The notes under the pieces: generated by a model
The model's database searches: none
Seen by the model: only the letters and a program-made list of their open reading frames with translations
Told to the model about the DNA's origin: nothing
In this document: piece after piece, positions 32,503-40,703 of the stretch
How positions within the stretch are numbered: the stretch's first letter is position 1
Layout: each line of letters begins with the position of its first letter
Assembly (NCBI RefSeq): GCF_001707825.1
Contig: NZ_LYBM01000044.1
Coordinates: 1-40,703, forward strand
Source of the DNA: Veronia pacifica
GTDB lineage: Bacteria > Pseudomonadota > Gammaproteobacteria > Enterobacterales > Vibrionaceae
Length of the DNA: 40,703 nt
Direction: 5' to 3'
Position numbers and translations under genes: made by a program

Positions 32503-32958
32503 TTACGCCCAGTCTTTCACTTTTAAATATTGATACGAAACGCAAACGAGAATGAGATAAGTGCCATGCTCGAGTAACTCGGCACGATCGCCAAGAATGA
32601 CATCGCCCATGGAGAACAGTACAAACGTGATAGCGCCCATAGTCATCCCGAAGCTGTACCATTTAGTGAACGTAAATTCATTTTTGTTATGAAACCAAGC
32701 TGCTAACCACAGTGGTATTGAGATAAAAATCTCCCATATACCAATACCATGTAACAAGGGGGTGATCCAATGCTCTGGAAAATTACAATTCGCAAAGTAA
32801 TTGCCAAATTGTTCCTTTCTGTCTTTACCATGCCAGGTGAACACACCTATTTGAGTTCTGTTTAAAAACTTATCCAGACCATTCAATAGCCAAAAACCAG
32901 CCCAGTATACGATTATTGTGCGCGGCAGAGTAATTAATACATTGATTCTATCAATCAT
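32503..32958 (-). CDS. Small four-helix membrane protein
   Basis: This 151-residue protein has about four hydrophobic segments (around residues 12-30, 65-90, 98-116 and 130-146) and a polar loop with a WHGKDRKEQF-like stretch. I do not recognise a family with confidence; a DoxX-like or other small inner-membrane fold is possible. AAGGGAATG precedes the ATG at 32958. It stands alone. No function is assigned. Confidence 0.7.
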   Translation of the reverse strand: MIDRINVLITLPRTIIVYWAGFWLLNGLDKFLNRTQIGVFTWHGKDRKEQFGNYFANCNFPEHWITPLLHGIGIWEIFISIPLWLAAWFHNKNEFTFTKWYSFGMTMGAITFVLFSMGDVILGDRAELLEHGTYLILVCVSYQYLKVKDWA

Positions 32959-33197
32959 GACATTCCCTTGTTCTATTTTTAAAGACTACTATCAGCAAAG
33001 CGAGTATCGCTTTTGTCTGACAGCAAACAGCATCTGACAAATCCCTGTCAGCTGGAAAAGTACGGTAACTAATCGTCTTTGCGACAAAATTCGTCACTAC
33101 AGAACAAAGCTAGCAAATATTTTTTTGCTAATTACTCTAATATTTGACATTCCGAAAGATAAATATGATTTCGAGTAGAGAAAATTAGGGTCTCAGG

Positions 33198-33638
33198 CTA
33201 AAAAACTGGCTTTATGACAATGTCAGTCAAAACTGAATTAGCGATAAAACAATGTTGATGGGCGAGTTGGTGCAGTTTTTTATTCTGCTCAAAAGATGGC
33301 TGATGAGAACCAGAAAACGTTACTTCAGGATACAGTGTCACCCGGGATACCCATTTTTTACCCATTTCTTTGCTATCAAGTAAACCAACCGCATTATCAA
33401 TATAACTATCCACGGTATACTTTCGCTTGGCAGCAATGGTCAAGAAGGTCAACATATGGCAACTGGATAACGATGCAATAAACGCTTCTTCTGGATCGAC
33501 AAACGCCTCAACGGATAAAGGGAGAGGAACGATATAAGGAGAGGGAGATGCATCAATAATCGTTCCGCCATCAAAGTGCCAGCGATGAGCACGACTGAAT
33601 GTATTATTAGAAAAATCGTCACTCACCCTCTGTGCCAC
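33198..33638 (-). CDS. OsmC-family protein
   Basis: This 146-residue protein has the two redox cysteines of the OsmC/Ohr family (SSCHMLTFL and HQHCFIANSV) and a mid-protein VDPEEAFIASLSSCHM helix start. Family members reduce organic hydroperoxides or bind small ligands. A GTG at 33638 is the probable start, since an in-frame stop lies upstream; the ribosome site is weak. It is a single-gene unit downstream of the VOC/GNAT pair. Confidence 0.85.
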   Translation of the reverse strand: MAQRVSDDFSNNTFSRAHRWHFDGGTIIDASPSPYIVPLPLSVEAFVDPEEAFIASLSSCHMLTFLTIAAKRKYTVDSYIDNAVGLLDSKEMGKKWVSRVTLYPEVTFSGSHQPSFEQNKKLHQLAHQHCFIANSVLTDIVIKPVF

Positions 33639-33709
33639 TCTATTTTTGCAACGTGTTCAGACACATTATGCTCCTACCAAAAAAATCTACTCAAGCCTCG
33701 CTCAAAGGC

Positions 33710-34075
33710 TCACTGAACCGCCTGCATAAATTCAAGTCGGTTTCCAAATGGGTCCCGAATATCAAATCGGTCAAATCCCGGTACAGGTATGTTTTCTTTC
33801 ACTGGCACACCATATTGAGCAAACCTGCTGCGCCACCATTGAATATCTGATACCTGATAAGCGATATGAGCCTTTGACTGTTGACGGTGTGCATTGTCCT
33901 CACATCCTAGATGAACCTGCAAGTTACCGAGCGCGAACCACAAACCGCCATTTTTCTTCAGCGATTCTGGTTTTTCCAACTCGGTAAGTCCAAGTATTAC
34001 ACCATAGAATTGTCGCGCCTGAACTTCTGCGCCTTTGGGAATAGTCACCTGTACGTGATTAATACCTATGATCAT
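33710..34075 (-). CDS. VOC-family (glyoxalase/bleomycin-resistance-like) protein
   Basis: This 121-residue single-unit VOC protein has GINHVQVTIP at the start, FYGVILGL, HIAYQVSD and DPFGNRLEFMQ at the end, with His and Glu in metal positions. Members act on or bind small molecules, including antibiotics and lactoylglutathione analogues. Its ATG overlaps the GNAT stop by one base (TAATG), so the pair is translationally coupled and may share a substrate or stress role. Confidence 0.85.
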   Translation of the reverse strand: MIIGINHVQVTIPKGAEVQARQFYGVILGLTELEKPESLKKNGGLWFALGNLQVHLGCEDNAHRQQSKAHIAYQVSDIQWWRSRFAQYGVPVKENIPVPGFDRFDIRDPFGNRLEFMQAVQ

Positions 34076-34659
34076 TACCGACTGATCTCCATGTCGTTGT
34101 TATGTGAGGCCGCTTTACGCCAGGTGCTGTCGTTTATCGCCATCTGGTTCACTGGCACCCAAACACCACGTTTTTTGAATCCCTCGGGGAAATGCTGAAC
34201 AAAGGTAAAACCGTTTTTGATAAGAACCCGCTCACTGGCAGTATTCCACCTTGCATAGCCAGCCTCTATCCGTACAGCTTTTAATACTGTAAATCCAAAT
34301 GTCAGAACACCTGAAATGGCTTCTTTCATATAGCCGTAGCCCTGTTTTTCTGGGTGCGTCCAGTAACCAATGTCCCATATGTCCGTTTTTTCAGTTTGTC
34401 TGATCGCAATACGACCAACAAACCTTCCTTCCGGTTTATTCTCGATCGTGAAGGAGTAAGACGTCCCAAGTTTCCACCTCTCAATATTGCTATAAAAAGG
34501 TGCTTCAAGTTCTCTCTCTGTCTCCGGTGGCTCCCACTGCATGCCATCATTAAATCCCTCATAACGGCTGGCTGAAAGTATGTGGGGTGTATCTGCCAAA
34601 GATACAATGCGCAAGCGGCAACGCTGGGTGTTTACGATATAGTTTTCTGGGACTTTCAC
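34075..34659 (-). CDS. GNAT-family N-acetyltransferase (RimJ/RimL type)
   Basis: This 194-residue protein opens with TQRCRLRIVSLADTPHILSA and has IRQTEKTDIWDIGYWTHPEK with an acetyl-CoA loop after it (KQGYGYMKEAI), then NTASERVLIKNGF, as in RimJ/RimL acetyltransferases. The start is a GTG at 34659 with GAGGAG about 10 bases upstream. It is coupled to the VOC gene. It is the third GNAT in the window. The substrate is unknown. Confidence 0.82.
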   Translation of the reverse strand: MKVPENYIVNTQRCRLRIVSLADTPHILSASRYEGFNDGMQWEPPETERELEAPFYSNIERWKLGTSYSFTIENKPEGRFVGRIAIRQTEKTDIWDIGYWTHPEKQGYGYMKEAISGVLTFGFTVLKAVRIEAGYARWNTASERVLIKNGFTFVQHFPEGFKKRGVWVPVNQMAINDSTWRKAASHNNDMEISR

Positions 34660-34883
34660 ACCGATTGTCTCCTCTAACGTTTATTTCTTACTGGCCATTG
34701 TGCAGCTTACTGCGAGAAGCAACGAGATCCCCCCTCCACTAAACCGTCATTTTGAGAGTGACTCTTCAACTTTGCCGCGTGTCATCCTCACGCATCTTGA
34801 TAGTATCAAGACTCAATTTACTGCAAAAAATATGAAAACATCGGCCTTTGACAGAAGCTCAGAAAACGCAAAAGGAGACAAGC

Positions 34884-35777
34884 GTGATAGTAAGAAAGGG
34901 ACACAGATACATAGATGTTGCATCAGGTAAAACACTGGACACTTGGTTCCCCGTTGGACAAGAAGACATAAAGCGCGGATGTCTGGCAGAGAAAGTAGGC
35001 ATGATTAAGGGCGAGGCATATGACATCACCATTGATCCCGCTCAAGCACCGCAGTCAACCGAGGATGCTTACCTTAGGTTACACTTGCTGTCTGAGAGAA
35101 GCGTAAAGCCAAACGAAATCAACTTAGAAAATATCTTTGGACTTCTTCCCAATATTGCATGGACCAACGCTGGCCCCTGCCTTCCAGAAAATGTAGCCAC
35201 ACTCAGAGGCCTGCTGGCTGATGAATACGTTCACCTGCAGGTCACATCGATTGATAAATTTCCCCGAATGACCGATTACGTCGTCCAGGCAAGTGTTCGC
35301 ATCGGCGACGCTGACCGAGTTCGTCTCGGAGCGCATCTGGCAGATGGCACAACGGTCATGCATGAAGGGTTTGTCAACTTTAACGCCGGTACCTTGGGCC
35401 ATTCTATGGTGGAAGGGCGAGTCACTCCAGGGGTGGTTGTCGGAAATAATTCAGATATCGGTGCTGGCTCTTCAATCATGGGGACACTGTCTGGCGGCGG
35501 AAAACAAATTAATACTATTGGCGAACGTGCCCTATTGGGAGCAAACGCAGGAATTGGTATTTCACTGGGAGACGACTCTATTGTAGAGGCAGGGCTCTAT
35601 GTCACTGCGGGTACCAAGGTTAAAACGCCAGACGGTGAAATCGTCTCAGCGCGTCAGTTATCGGGTAGACCAAATCTGTTATTCCGCCGAAACAGCCAGT
35701 CTGGTCAGGTAGAGGTATTGCCAACTGACTCAAAGGTCTGGGGTGGCCTCAACACCGCCTTACACAATAATGACTGA
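34884..35777 (+). CDS. DapD-like succinyltransferase (long-type, left-handed beta helix)
   Basis: This 297-residue protein resembles the Pseudomonas/actinobacterial type of tetrahydrodipicolinate N-succinyltransferase: MTDYVVQASVRIGDADRVRLGAH, then TTVMHEGFVNFNAGTLG, MVEGRVTPGVVVG, SIMGTLSGGGKQ and EAGLYVTAGTKV, which form the hexapeptide left-handed helix. DapD transfers succinyl from succinyl-CoA in lysine and cell-wall synthesis. I choose the GTG at 34884 because AAGGAGA lies just upstream; a TTG 36 bases earlier is in frame without a ribosome site. It is followed by ABM-like and GGT-like genes, not by other lysine genes, so it may be a paralogue acting on another amine. That is inference. 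Confidence 0.82.
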   Translation: MIVRKGHRYIDVASGKTLDTWFPVGQEDIKRGCLAEKVGMIKGEAYDITIDPAQAPQSTEDAYLRLHLLSERSVKPNEINLENIFGLLPNIAWTNAGPCLPENVATLRGLLADEYVHLQVTSIDKFPRMTDYVVQASVRIGDADRVRLGAHLADGTTVMHEGFVNFNAGTLGHSMVEGRVTPGVVVGNNSDIGAGSSIMGTLSGGGKQINTIGERALLGANAGIGISLGDDSIVEAGLYVTAGTKVKTPDGEIVSARQLSGRPNLLFRRNSQSGQVEVLPTDSKVWGGLNTALHNND

Positions 35778-35793
35778 CCCGAGGAGACACTCA

Positions 35794-36087
35794 GTGAAAA
35801 CAGTCACGCTGACTGGGTTTATTCAGATCCCTGACGCAGACCTAGAGGCAGTCACAGAGGAGCTGATCAACCATAAGCTGTTAACACGTCAGGAAAGCGG
35901 ATGTCTAAAGTTTGAGGTCACACAGTGCAATAATGATCCACATAGATTTGATGTTTATGAAGTATTCTGTGGCCAGTCTGCTTTTGAGGCTCACCAACGA
36001 CGAGTCAAAGCATCGCACTGGGGTAAGATAACGGCAAATGCTTCTCGTCATTACACCGTAACCCCTCCTCTCCAGACCGGAGAATAA
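35794..36087 (+). CDS. ABM-like (antibiotic biosynthesis monooxygenase fold) small protein
   Basis: This protein of about 97 residues has the small ferredoxin-like fold pattern of ABM/YgiN proteins: an opening strand TLTGFIQIP, a helix with a TRQESGCLKFEV strand, RFDVYEVFCGQSAFEAHQ and a C-terminal strand. Members act as cofactor-free monooxygenases or quinol-related enzymes. GTG at 35794 is chosen because GAGGAG lies 6 bases upstream and it starts 16 bases after the DapD-like stop. An earlier in-frame ATG at 35770 overlaps that stop. Confidence 0.75.
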   Translation: MKTVTLTGFIQIPDADLEAVTEELINHKLLTRQESGCLKFEVTQCNNDPHRFDVYEVFCGQSAFEAHQRRVKASHWGKITANASRHYTVTPPLQTGE

Positions 36088-36187
36088 AGACGATTGCCAG
36101 ACCTGATGCGCTGTGACTTAACGCTGCACAACGTGGCCTATTGCATGTTTGGCCATGGGATGACAACAACGACAAGGATGTTTGATT

Positions 36188-37753
36188 ATGATTAACCCGT
36201 CACAACCTTATCCCTCACAGCGCGCTCCTGTCTGCGCTGATAATGTGCTCGCCACTTCGCAGCCGCTGGCGGCGCAAGCTGGCATGGATATGCTGCGTCG
36301 GGGAGGCAATGCAGTAGACGCAGCACTGGCAGCGGCCATCACTCTGACCATTGTTGAACCATGCAGTAACGGTATTGGAAGTGACTCGTTCGCTATCATT
36401 TGGGACGGAGAATCGCTGACCGGGCTTAATGGGTCAGGTCGCTCACCTCAGGCCTGGACACCGGAAAAGTTTGCAGGGCAAAACGAGATGCCGCTCCATG
36501 GGTGGGACAGCGTCACGGTACCGGGTTCGGTCAGCTCATGGGTGGCCATGTCTGAGCGTTATGGCAGCATGCCGTTTGAAACCTTATTTGAAGCCGCAAT
36601 TCATTATGCAGAAAACGGTTTTCAGGTCGGCCCTGTTACCTCAGAACACTGGCGGCGCTCAGCAGAAACCTTTAAAGACTTCCCTGATTTTGTCGAACAT
36701 TTCCTCCCCGTCCCCAAGACAGGTACACGTTTCTTTCGCCCTGATGCGGCAAAAACACTGAAAGATATCGCCGCTACCCGAGGTGAATCATTTTACCGTG
36801 GGGAGCTCGCTAAAAAAATTGAACAGGCATCTATCTCTGGCGGCGGTTCTCTTCGCGCCAGCGATTTAGCCGCCCACCAATCGGAGTGGGTCGAGCTTGT
36901 TGAACAGTCCTATCGCGATGTGGTGATCCACGAGATCCCGCCCAACGGACAAGGCCTTGCGGCGCAAATTACACTCGGTATTCTCGAACAATTTCCCAAG
37001 GCTGATGTCGATAGCACTGAGAGCGTCCATCAGCAGATAGAAGCGATGAAGACCGGGCTCACTACTGTTTACGAACATCTCACAGATATTGACGCCATGC
37101 GCGTTGCCCCAGAGGATCTGCTCAATGCTGAATTACTGGCAAATGCGGCATCAAACATAACGCATACCGCCTCCCCTCTTCCGCCCGTCTCACTGCCTGT
37201 CAGTAAAGATACTGTCTATCTGAGTGTTGCGGATAAAGATGGGATGATGGTGTCATTTATTCAGTCTAATTACCTCGGCTTTGGGTCGGGCATTGTGATC
37301 CCCGGAACGGGTATTACGATGCAAAACCGTGGTTTTGGCTTCTCAACTGACCCGGCACATCCAAACTGCGTTGGGCCGGGCAAGCGTCCTTTTCATACCA
37401 TTATTCCGGGATTCGTGACCCACAAGGGACAGCCTGCACTCAGTTTCGGTGTGATGGGTGGCCCAATGCAGGCACAAGGACATGTGCAGATGGTTCAGCG
37501 AATCTTCGACCATGGTCAAAATCCACAAGCGGCGAGTGATGCGCCAAGATGGTATCTCGATGAAGACTTTACTGTCAGGCTGGAGCCCGGTTTTTCTGAG
37601 CAGGTTGCCCACGAGCTGGAACAGAAAGGTCATAAGGTTGTTTTTGATGATCAGATTGCACTCTATGGTGGCGCACAGCTGATTTTAAAAACACCGGACG
37701 GCTATGTGGCTGGCTCTGACCATCGTAAAGAGGGATTAGCGACAGGGTTTTAG
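36188..37753 (+). CDS. Gamma-glutamyltransferase-family protein
   Basis: This 521-residue Ntn hydrolase of the GGT family has an N-terminal ATSQPLAAQAGMDMLRRGGNAVDA, LNGSGRSP, and Thr342 (KDTVYLSVAD) as the expected autocleavage site and nucleophile of the small subunit, then GGPMQAQGH later. No signal peptide is seen, so it is cytoplasmic, unlike classical GGT. It is thus closer to acylase-type members such as HpxW oxamate amidohydrolase. ATG at 36188 follows AAGGA with 9 bases between. It lies 100 bases after the ABM-like gene and likely belongs to the same unit. It probably hydrolyses an amide or gamma-glutamyl bond; the substrate is unknown. Confidence 0.87.
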   Translation: MINPSQPYPSQRAPVCADNVLATSQPLAAQAGMDMLRRGGNAVDAALAAAITLTIVEPCSNGIGSDSFAIIWDGESLTGLNGSGRSPQAWTPEKFAGQNEMPLHGWDSVTVPGSVSSWVAMSERYGSMPFETLFEAAIHYAENGFQVGPVTSEHWRRSAETFKDFPDFVEHFLPVPKTGTRFFRPDAAKTLKDIAATRGESFYRGELAKKIEQASISGGGSLRASDLAAHQSEWVELVEQSYRDVVIHEIPPNGQGLAAQITLGILEQFPKADVDSTESVHQQIEAMKTGLTTVYEHLTDIDAMRVAPEDLLNAELLANAASNITHTASPLPPVSLPVSKDTVYLSVADKDGMMVSFIQSNYLGFGSGIVIPGTGITMQNRGFGFSTDPAHPNCVGPGKRPFHTIIPGFVTHKGQPALSFGVMGGPMQAQGHVQMVQRIFDHGQNPQAASDAPRWYLDEDFTVRLEPGFSEQVAHELEQKGHKVVFDDQIALYGGAQLILKTPDGYVAGSDHRKEGLATGF

Positions 37754-37802
37754 TCCACACGAAGATAAAACGTAAACAAACACCCTACTCACGACGCACA
37801 TA

Positions 37803-37826
37803 GGAGCATTGATAGCGCAATGCTCC
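37803..37826 (+). terminator. Hairpin terminator after the GGT-like gene
   Basis: GGAGCATTG and CAATGCTCC form a perfect 9-bp stem with a 6-base loop, about 50 bases after the stop, followed by CATTTCATC with few T residues. Confidence 0.6.
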
Positions 37827-37927
37827 CATTTCATCAGGCATAAATAACCCAACAATTTCGGAATGCATTTGCATTATCTCCGCATTTCTACATTGTTTAT
37901 TCATGAGATTTTTAAGCAGTCAGAATA

Positions 37928-38425
37928 ATGGAAGAAAGAAGTCAATCTTACTTAAATGAATACTTACGTTCATTACCCCATGATATTGCAGAACAATATA
38001 CCTCGTTCAGCGCAGACTATTTTTGTGCTGATGAACACAATGCCAACCTCTGTGCAGAACTCATTCTAAAGGGGGAAAAACGAGCATCCTGTAGTTTGGA
38101 ATATTGGTACCGCAATATGGGCGAGCTAATGCCAACAGCAGGACACCTTCAGGTCGTAACAAACTGGGAAGGACAACCTGTTTGTATTATAGAGATCACC
38201 TCGGTCAGTACCTGTCCATTTAACAAAGTAACAGCAGAGTTCGCTGCCAAAGAGGGCGAAGGAGACAAGACTCTCGCTTGGTGGCAGAGGGCGCATTGGC
38301 GATTTTTCAGCCGGGAATGTGAAGAACTGGGGATCAAGCCGACGGAGAATATGCCGTTAGTGTTGGAGCATTTCAGTGTTGTCTATCCAAAGGTATCGAA
38401 AAGTACTCCCGCTAAGAATATATGA
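37928..38425 (+). CDS. ASCH-domain protein
   Basis: This 165-residue protein shows the ASCH pattern: KGEKRASCSLEYWYRNMGE.MP, VCIIEITSVSTCPFNKVTAEFA, EGEGDKTLAWWQRAHWRFF. ASCH domains bind RNA and in some cases nucleosides (YqfB-type amidohydrolases). The ATG at 37928 has only a weak ribosome site. It stands alone downstream of the GGT-like gene, about 100 bases after a terminator. A nucleoside-related or RNA-related role is likely from the family. Confidence 0.85.
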   Translation: MEERSQSYLNEYLRSLPHDIAEQYTSFSADYFCADEHNANLCAELILKGEKRASCSLEYWYRNMGELMPTAGHLQVVTNWEGQPVCIIEITSVSTCPFNKVTAEFAAKEGEGDKTLAWWQRAHWRFFSRECEELGIKPTENMPLVLEHFSVVYPKVSKSTPAKNI

Positions 38426-38898
38426 ACGCTCCCTTTTCAGACTTGTATGCATGGTAAACCCTTTTTTCCAGCATCATTTACACCTTTATACATTCCGACA
38501 GGGTCGGCAATTTTCGATCGCTCTCGATAACCTGGCGACCTTTCGAGAGTCGTCATGTGAGTGGTGCTATTGGGTACCATCACTTCTAACCGCCATTGCT
38601 CTCTTTAATGTCTAGAGTTGTTTGATACTCATCGTTGTCTGCTTCGCACAGTAGTCATTACCCTGCCCACTGCACTGCTTCATGATGAACGCCAACCTCT
38701 CGCCTTTGGTGTTGTAGACCAGCTTGAAGAATGAAGACGGTATCTGGTTCGATTCATCAGCCCTCTGGACAGTGATTGCATCGACTTTTTAAGCAGTGAA
38801 AATGTCACAATGTATGACAGTGGCTCGTAGGAAGCCCTGTTCATTAGCGATTGATATATTGACCTGGCACCGTATAAGCTCTCCTCAATCATTTCATC
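38426..38898 (+). other. Gene-poor stretch with a decayed coding sequence
   Basis: No intact gene is supported. From about 38680 to 38895 one plus-strand frame reads protein-like text (ERQPLAFGVVDQLEE; RRYLVRFISPLDSDCIDFL; EALFISD) broken by three internal stops. I do not recognise the family. A 7-bp inverted repeat (CTCTCGA 38521-38527, TCGAGAG 38543-38549) lies upstream. Confidence 0.35.
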
Positions 38899-40062
38899 TT
38901 AACTTTCTGGGTTTTGTTGTGGCGAGGCGTTCGAAGACTGGGATTGGTTCCAAAAACTAAATAGTATTTGATTTAGGAAAATCTCATTCAGTTGCTCTAC
39001 CCGCGGTGGTAAGTCGCCAGCAGTTTCTTCAATAAGCTGAAGAAATTCTCTATCAAGAGCCTCTATTTTAGAGTCGTCACCTTCTTCTTTTGCCTTCGCA
39101 TGTTCATCCTCGATAGTCTGCACACGTTGCAGTATTTCCTTACCTTCAACGTTATTCAACGTATTAGATGCCATTGCTTCTTGTTTATATTGTACCCATG
39201 CTCCAATTAATGCTGCTGTTGAAAGCTGTTTCCGCTTATCAGCATCAAGCCCAAACCCACCTTGATCGTAAATCTGTCTTATTTTATTGATTTCTTGCTC
39301 CTGCTGTCTGTTCACCGCGGCAGGTGAGTCCGGTGCGGTGGGAGTTGCCGGCTGACTCCTCGTAGCAAATGAGCCCGGTGCGGTGGGAGTTGCAGGCTGA
39401 TTCCCCGTAGCAGGTGGGTTCGGTATGGTGGGAGGCGCAATTGATCCCGCGCTGGGTTGCAGTGCTGACTCAGGAACTTTCACCCAAGGATTCGTCCAAC
39501 TTTTTTCATCTCCCTTTCTGTTTTTTATATGCAGCATATATATATTATTTTCTCTATCCTTAGCAAAAACATACGGATTGTCGTCGGATACTAAAGGCGC
39601 GTGGCTCCCTGCGAGTACCCCCTTACCAAATTCGTAGGGGTTGTTAAGAGAACCCATTTTCATTTTTTCTTCAGGTCTGCCCGGCACTGCGGGCTCCGGG
39701 GCTTTAACACCGCTCTCCGTCGGTTTGCCTGAAACTGCGGCTACCGCTGGTATAGCTCCATCCTGCCCGGATCCACTCGGAACCGCTGCTCCTGGCTGAG
39801 AATCTCTCCTTTCAGGGGGCATACACCCATGATTGCTTCCATCTGTATCATGAGAGCCATCCGAGGTACTGTGTCTGTGATGTACCTCTCTGTTGCTCAT
39901 ACGAGATTGGTGCGGACCATATATAGGACAAGCGTCACGAACAGCATTAGGTTGACCTTGATTTTTACCCAATGGCGTCGCATCTTCATTGCTATGTTCA
40001 GAGATATGGTTAACAGGTGTAGTGCTATAAGCTGGTTGGATAACCGGATCTCGATTAGACAT
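38899..40062 (-). CDS. Proline-rich hypothetical protein
   Basis: This protein of about 387 residues has a disordered, His/Ser/Gly-rich N-terminal third, two similar NPY.F segments (NPYEFGKG and NPYVFAKD) in the middle, a Pro/Ala/Thr tandem repeat (about residues 205-250), and a helical, charged C-terminal third with likely coiled-coil character (EILQRVQTIEDEHAKAKEEG). No signal peptide or transmembrane segment is seen. I do not recognise a family; such proteins occur as effectors or structural proteins in host-associated marine bacteria, but that is a guess. ATG at 40062 follows GGTGGGA; the frame opens 54 bases earlier without a ribosome site. Confidence 0.65.
   Translation of the reverse strand: MSNRDPVIQPAYSTTPVNHISEHSNEDATPLGKNQGQPNAVRDACPIYGPHQSRMSNREVHHRHSTSDGSHDTDGSNHGCMPPERRDSQPGAAVPSGSGQDGAIPAVAAVSGKPTESGVKAPEPAVPGRPEEKMKMGSLNNPYEFGKGVLAGSHAPLVSDDNPYVFAKDRENNIYMLHIKNRKGDEKSWTNPWVKVPESALQPSAGSIAPPTIPNPPATGNQPATPTAPGSFATRSQPATPTAPDSPAAVNRQQEQEINKIRQIYDQGGFGLDADKRKQLSTAALIGAWVQYKQEAMASNTLNNVEGKEILQRVQTIEDEHAKAKEEGDDSKIEALDREFLQLIEETAGDLPPRVEQLNEIFLNQILFSFWNQSQSSNASPQQNPES
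39325..39440 (-). repeat. 45-bp tandem repeat encoding a Pro/Ala/Thr motif
   Basis: A 45-bp unit (marked by GGTGCGGTGGGAGTTG at 39332 and 39377, and a diverged copy at 39422) occurs about 2.5 times. It encodes a 15-residue repeat containing QPATPTAP. Confidence 0.8.
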
Positions 40063-40703
40063 ATTCCCACCCCACTGACTGACTATTTTTATGCATAAAG
40101 AATAGGAAAAAACCAAGGCAACAAATAGTTCAACAGAGACAGAAAGGTATGTAGAGAGAAGAAATAAATGAAATGAAATTTAAGATATCACCAATGAAAC
40201 AAGTCATAAAAATTGACTATAAATATATGAAAAATTATTCAATTTTCTTATCAATATTATCTGTTCATTAAATTGATCAAAGTTACCTGAACCCAAACCT
40301 CTATCCTTTTCATCATCTCGACCGTACCTGACGGGTTAACTATATCTTTGCCCCGCTCAGAAACGGCATATTGACCTATTGCCGTTTGGTGAATTCATCA
40401 AGCATAAATAACTGGAATATAAACAGCGGGTTAAAGTAATTAATATCATCATTTTCTCAGTTAACGACGAAAAAAAGGAGCCATGGCAGACCAAAAATGA
40501 ACAGAAGCTGTTGGGTGTCGACGAGGAGCGTCTTCATTTTGAATAGTTCGGGGATTGGGGTACTCAGTAAGTTGACACAATCCTAGTTCCACTCTCGTTT
40601 TGTAGGGAAAGTTTTTGAGGGGTTTTGGAGGGGATTTTTGAAGGAAACATAAAATCCAAATTTATAACCATAGAGTAATTGAGTTTGGCTAACCAGAAAG
40701 GGG
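40063..40703. other. Right-edge region without a supported gene
   Basis: About 640 bases with no intact gene. A hairpin (AAACGGCA 40361-40368 with TGCCGTTT 40380-40387) may be a terminator. A 40-codon plus-strand frame without a good start ends at about 40545 (WQTKNEQKLLGVDEERLHFE); it may be a gene remnant. The rest is unassigned. Confidence 0.45.

Noticed and set aside
38376-38615. 79-codon frame overlapping the end of the ASCH gene
   Set aside because: No ribosome site or family resemblance; it partly overlaps the ASCH gene in another frame.
40440-40545. Frame ending in GVDEERLHFE near the right edge
   Set aside because: It has no usable start codon and is about 40 codons long, so at most it is a remnant. 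Noted in the region entry only.

Overview
The window looks like chromosome from a Gram-negative, probably marine gammaproteobacterium (an Oceanospirillales or Endozoicomonas-like host is a guess). The reasons are an outer-membrane beta-barrel porin, Shine-Dalgarno-led operons, moderate GC with AT-rich intergenic DNA, and many accessory genes. No rRNA, tRNA, CRISPR array or intact insertion sequence was seen.

Region 1 (about 0.88-21.75 kb) is an aromatic-catabolism island. It holds a BBP2-type porin, a flavin-containing monooxygenase (FMO), two paralogous XylS/BenR-like AraC regulators, an SDR plus a phytoene-desaturase-like flavoprotein, a cyclase-family metal hydrolase resembling isatin hydrolase, and a nine-gene leftward operon. 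In transcription order that operon encodes IorA, IorB, a hotdog thioesterase, a fused aryl-CoA monooxygenase/OYE protein, a gentisate-dioxygenase-like bicupin (frameshifted), a fumarylacetoacetate-hydrolase-family protein, a nitrilase-superfamily protein and maleate isomerase. Six transcription units carry the same paired operator upstream: two direct copies of GGATA 20-21 bp apart, usually preceded by TGCA-N6. This is the XylS box architecture, and it ties the units into one regulon with the two AraC proteins as candidate regulators. The gene set fits a route that I have not seen described as a unit: an indole-type substrate to isatin, isatinate, 2-aminobenzoyl-CoA, 5-hydroxy-2-aminobenzoate, an amide-bearing ring-cleavage product, maleamate, maleate and fumarate. 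A simpler gentisate-to-maleate route is the main alternative. The substrate is inference; the families, order and operators are visible.

Region 2 (22.0-26.2 kb) is a leftward cluster of a divergent adenylosuccinate-synthetase paralogue, a free-standing RibD-type deaminase and two GNAT acetyltransferases, with a divergent LysR regulator. It looks like a small nucleotide- or amino-acid-modifying pathway.

Region 3 (26.2-29.8 kb) is an AT-rich, tightly packed leftward operon: a processive family-2 glycosyltransferase, an acyltransferase-3 membrane protein and a secreted GH18 glycosidase. This suggests an acylated GlcNAc-type polymer or oligomer.

Region 4 (30.4-38.4 kb) is a mosaic of small units: an XRE/pentapeptide-repeat fusion with a DUF6434-like protein, a methyltransferase, a small membrane protein, an OsmC protein, a GNAT/VOC pair, then a rightward DapD-like, ABM-like and gamma-glutamyltransferase-like cluster, and an ASCH-domain protein. 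Region 5 (38.4-40.7 kb) has degenerate sequence and a proline-rich hypothetical protein with 45-bp tandem repeats. The left edge holds the end of a Tyr/Gly/Ser-repeat protein.
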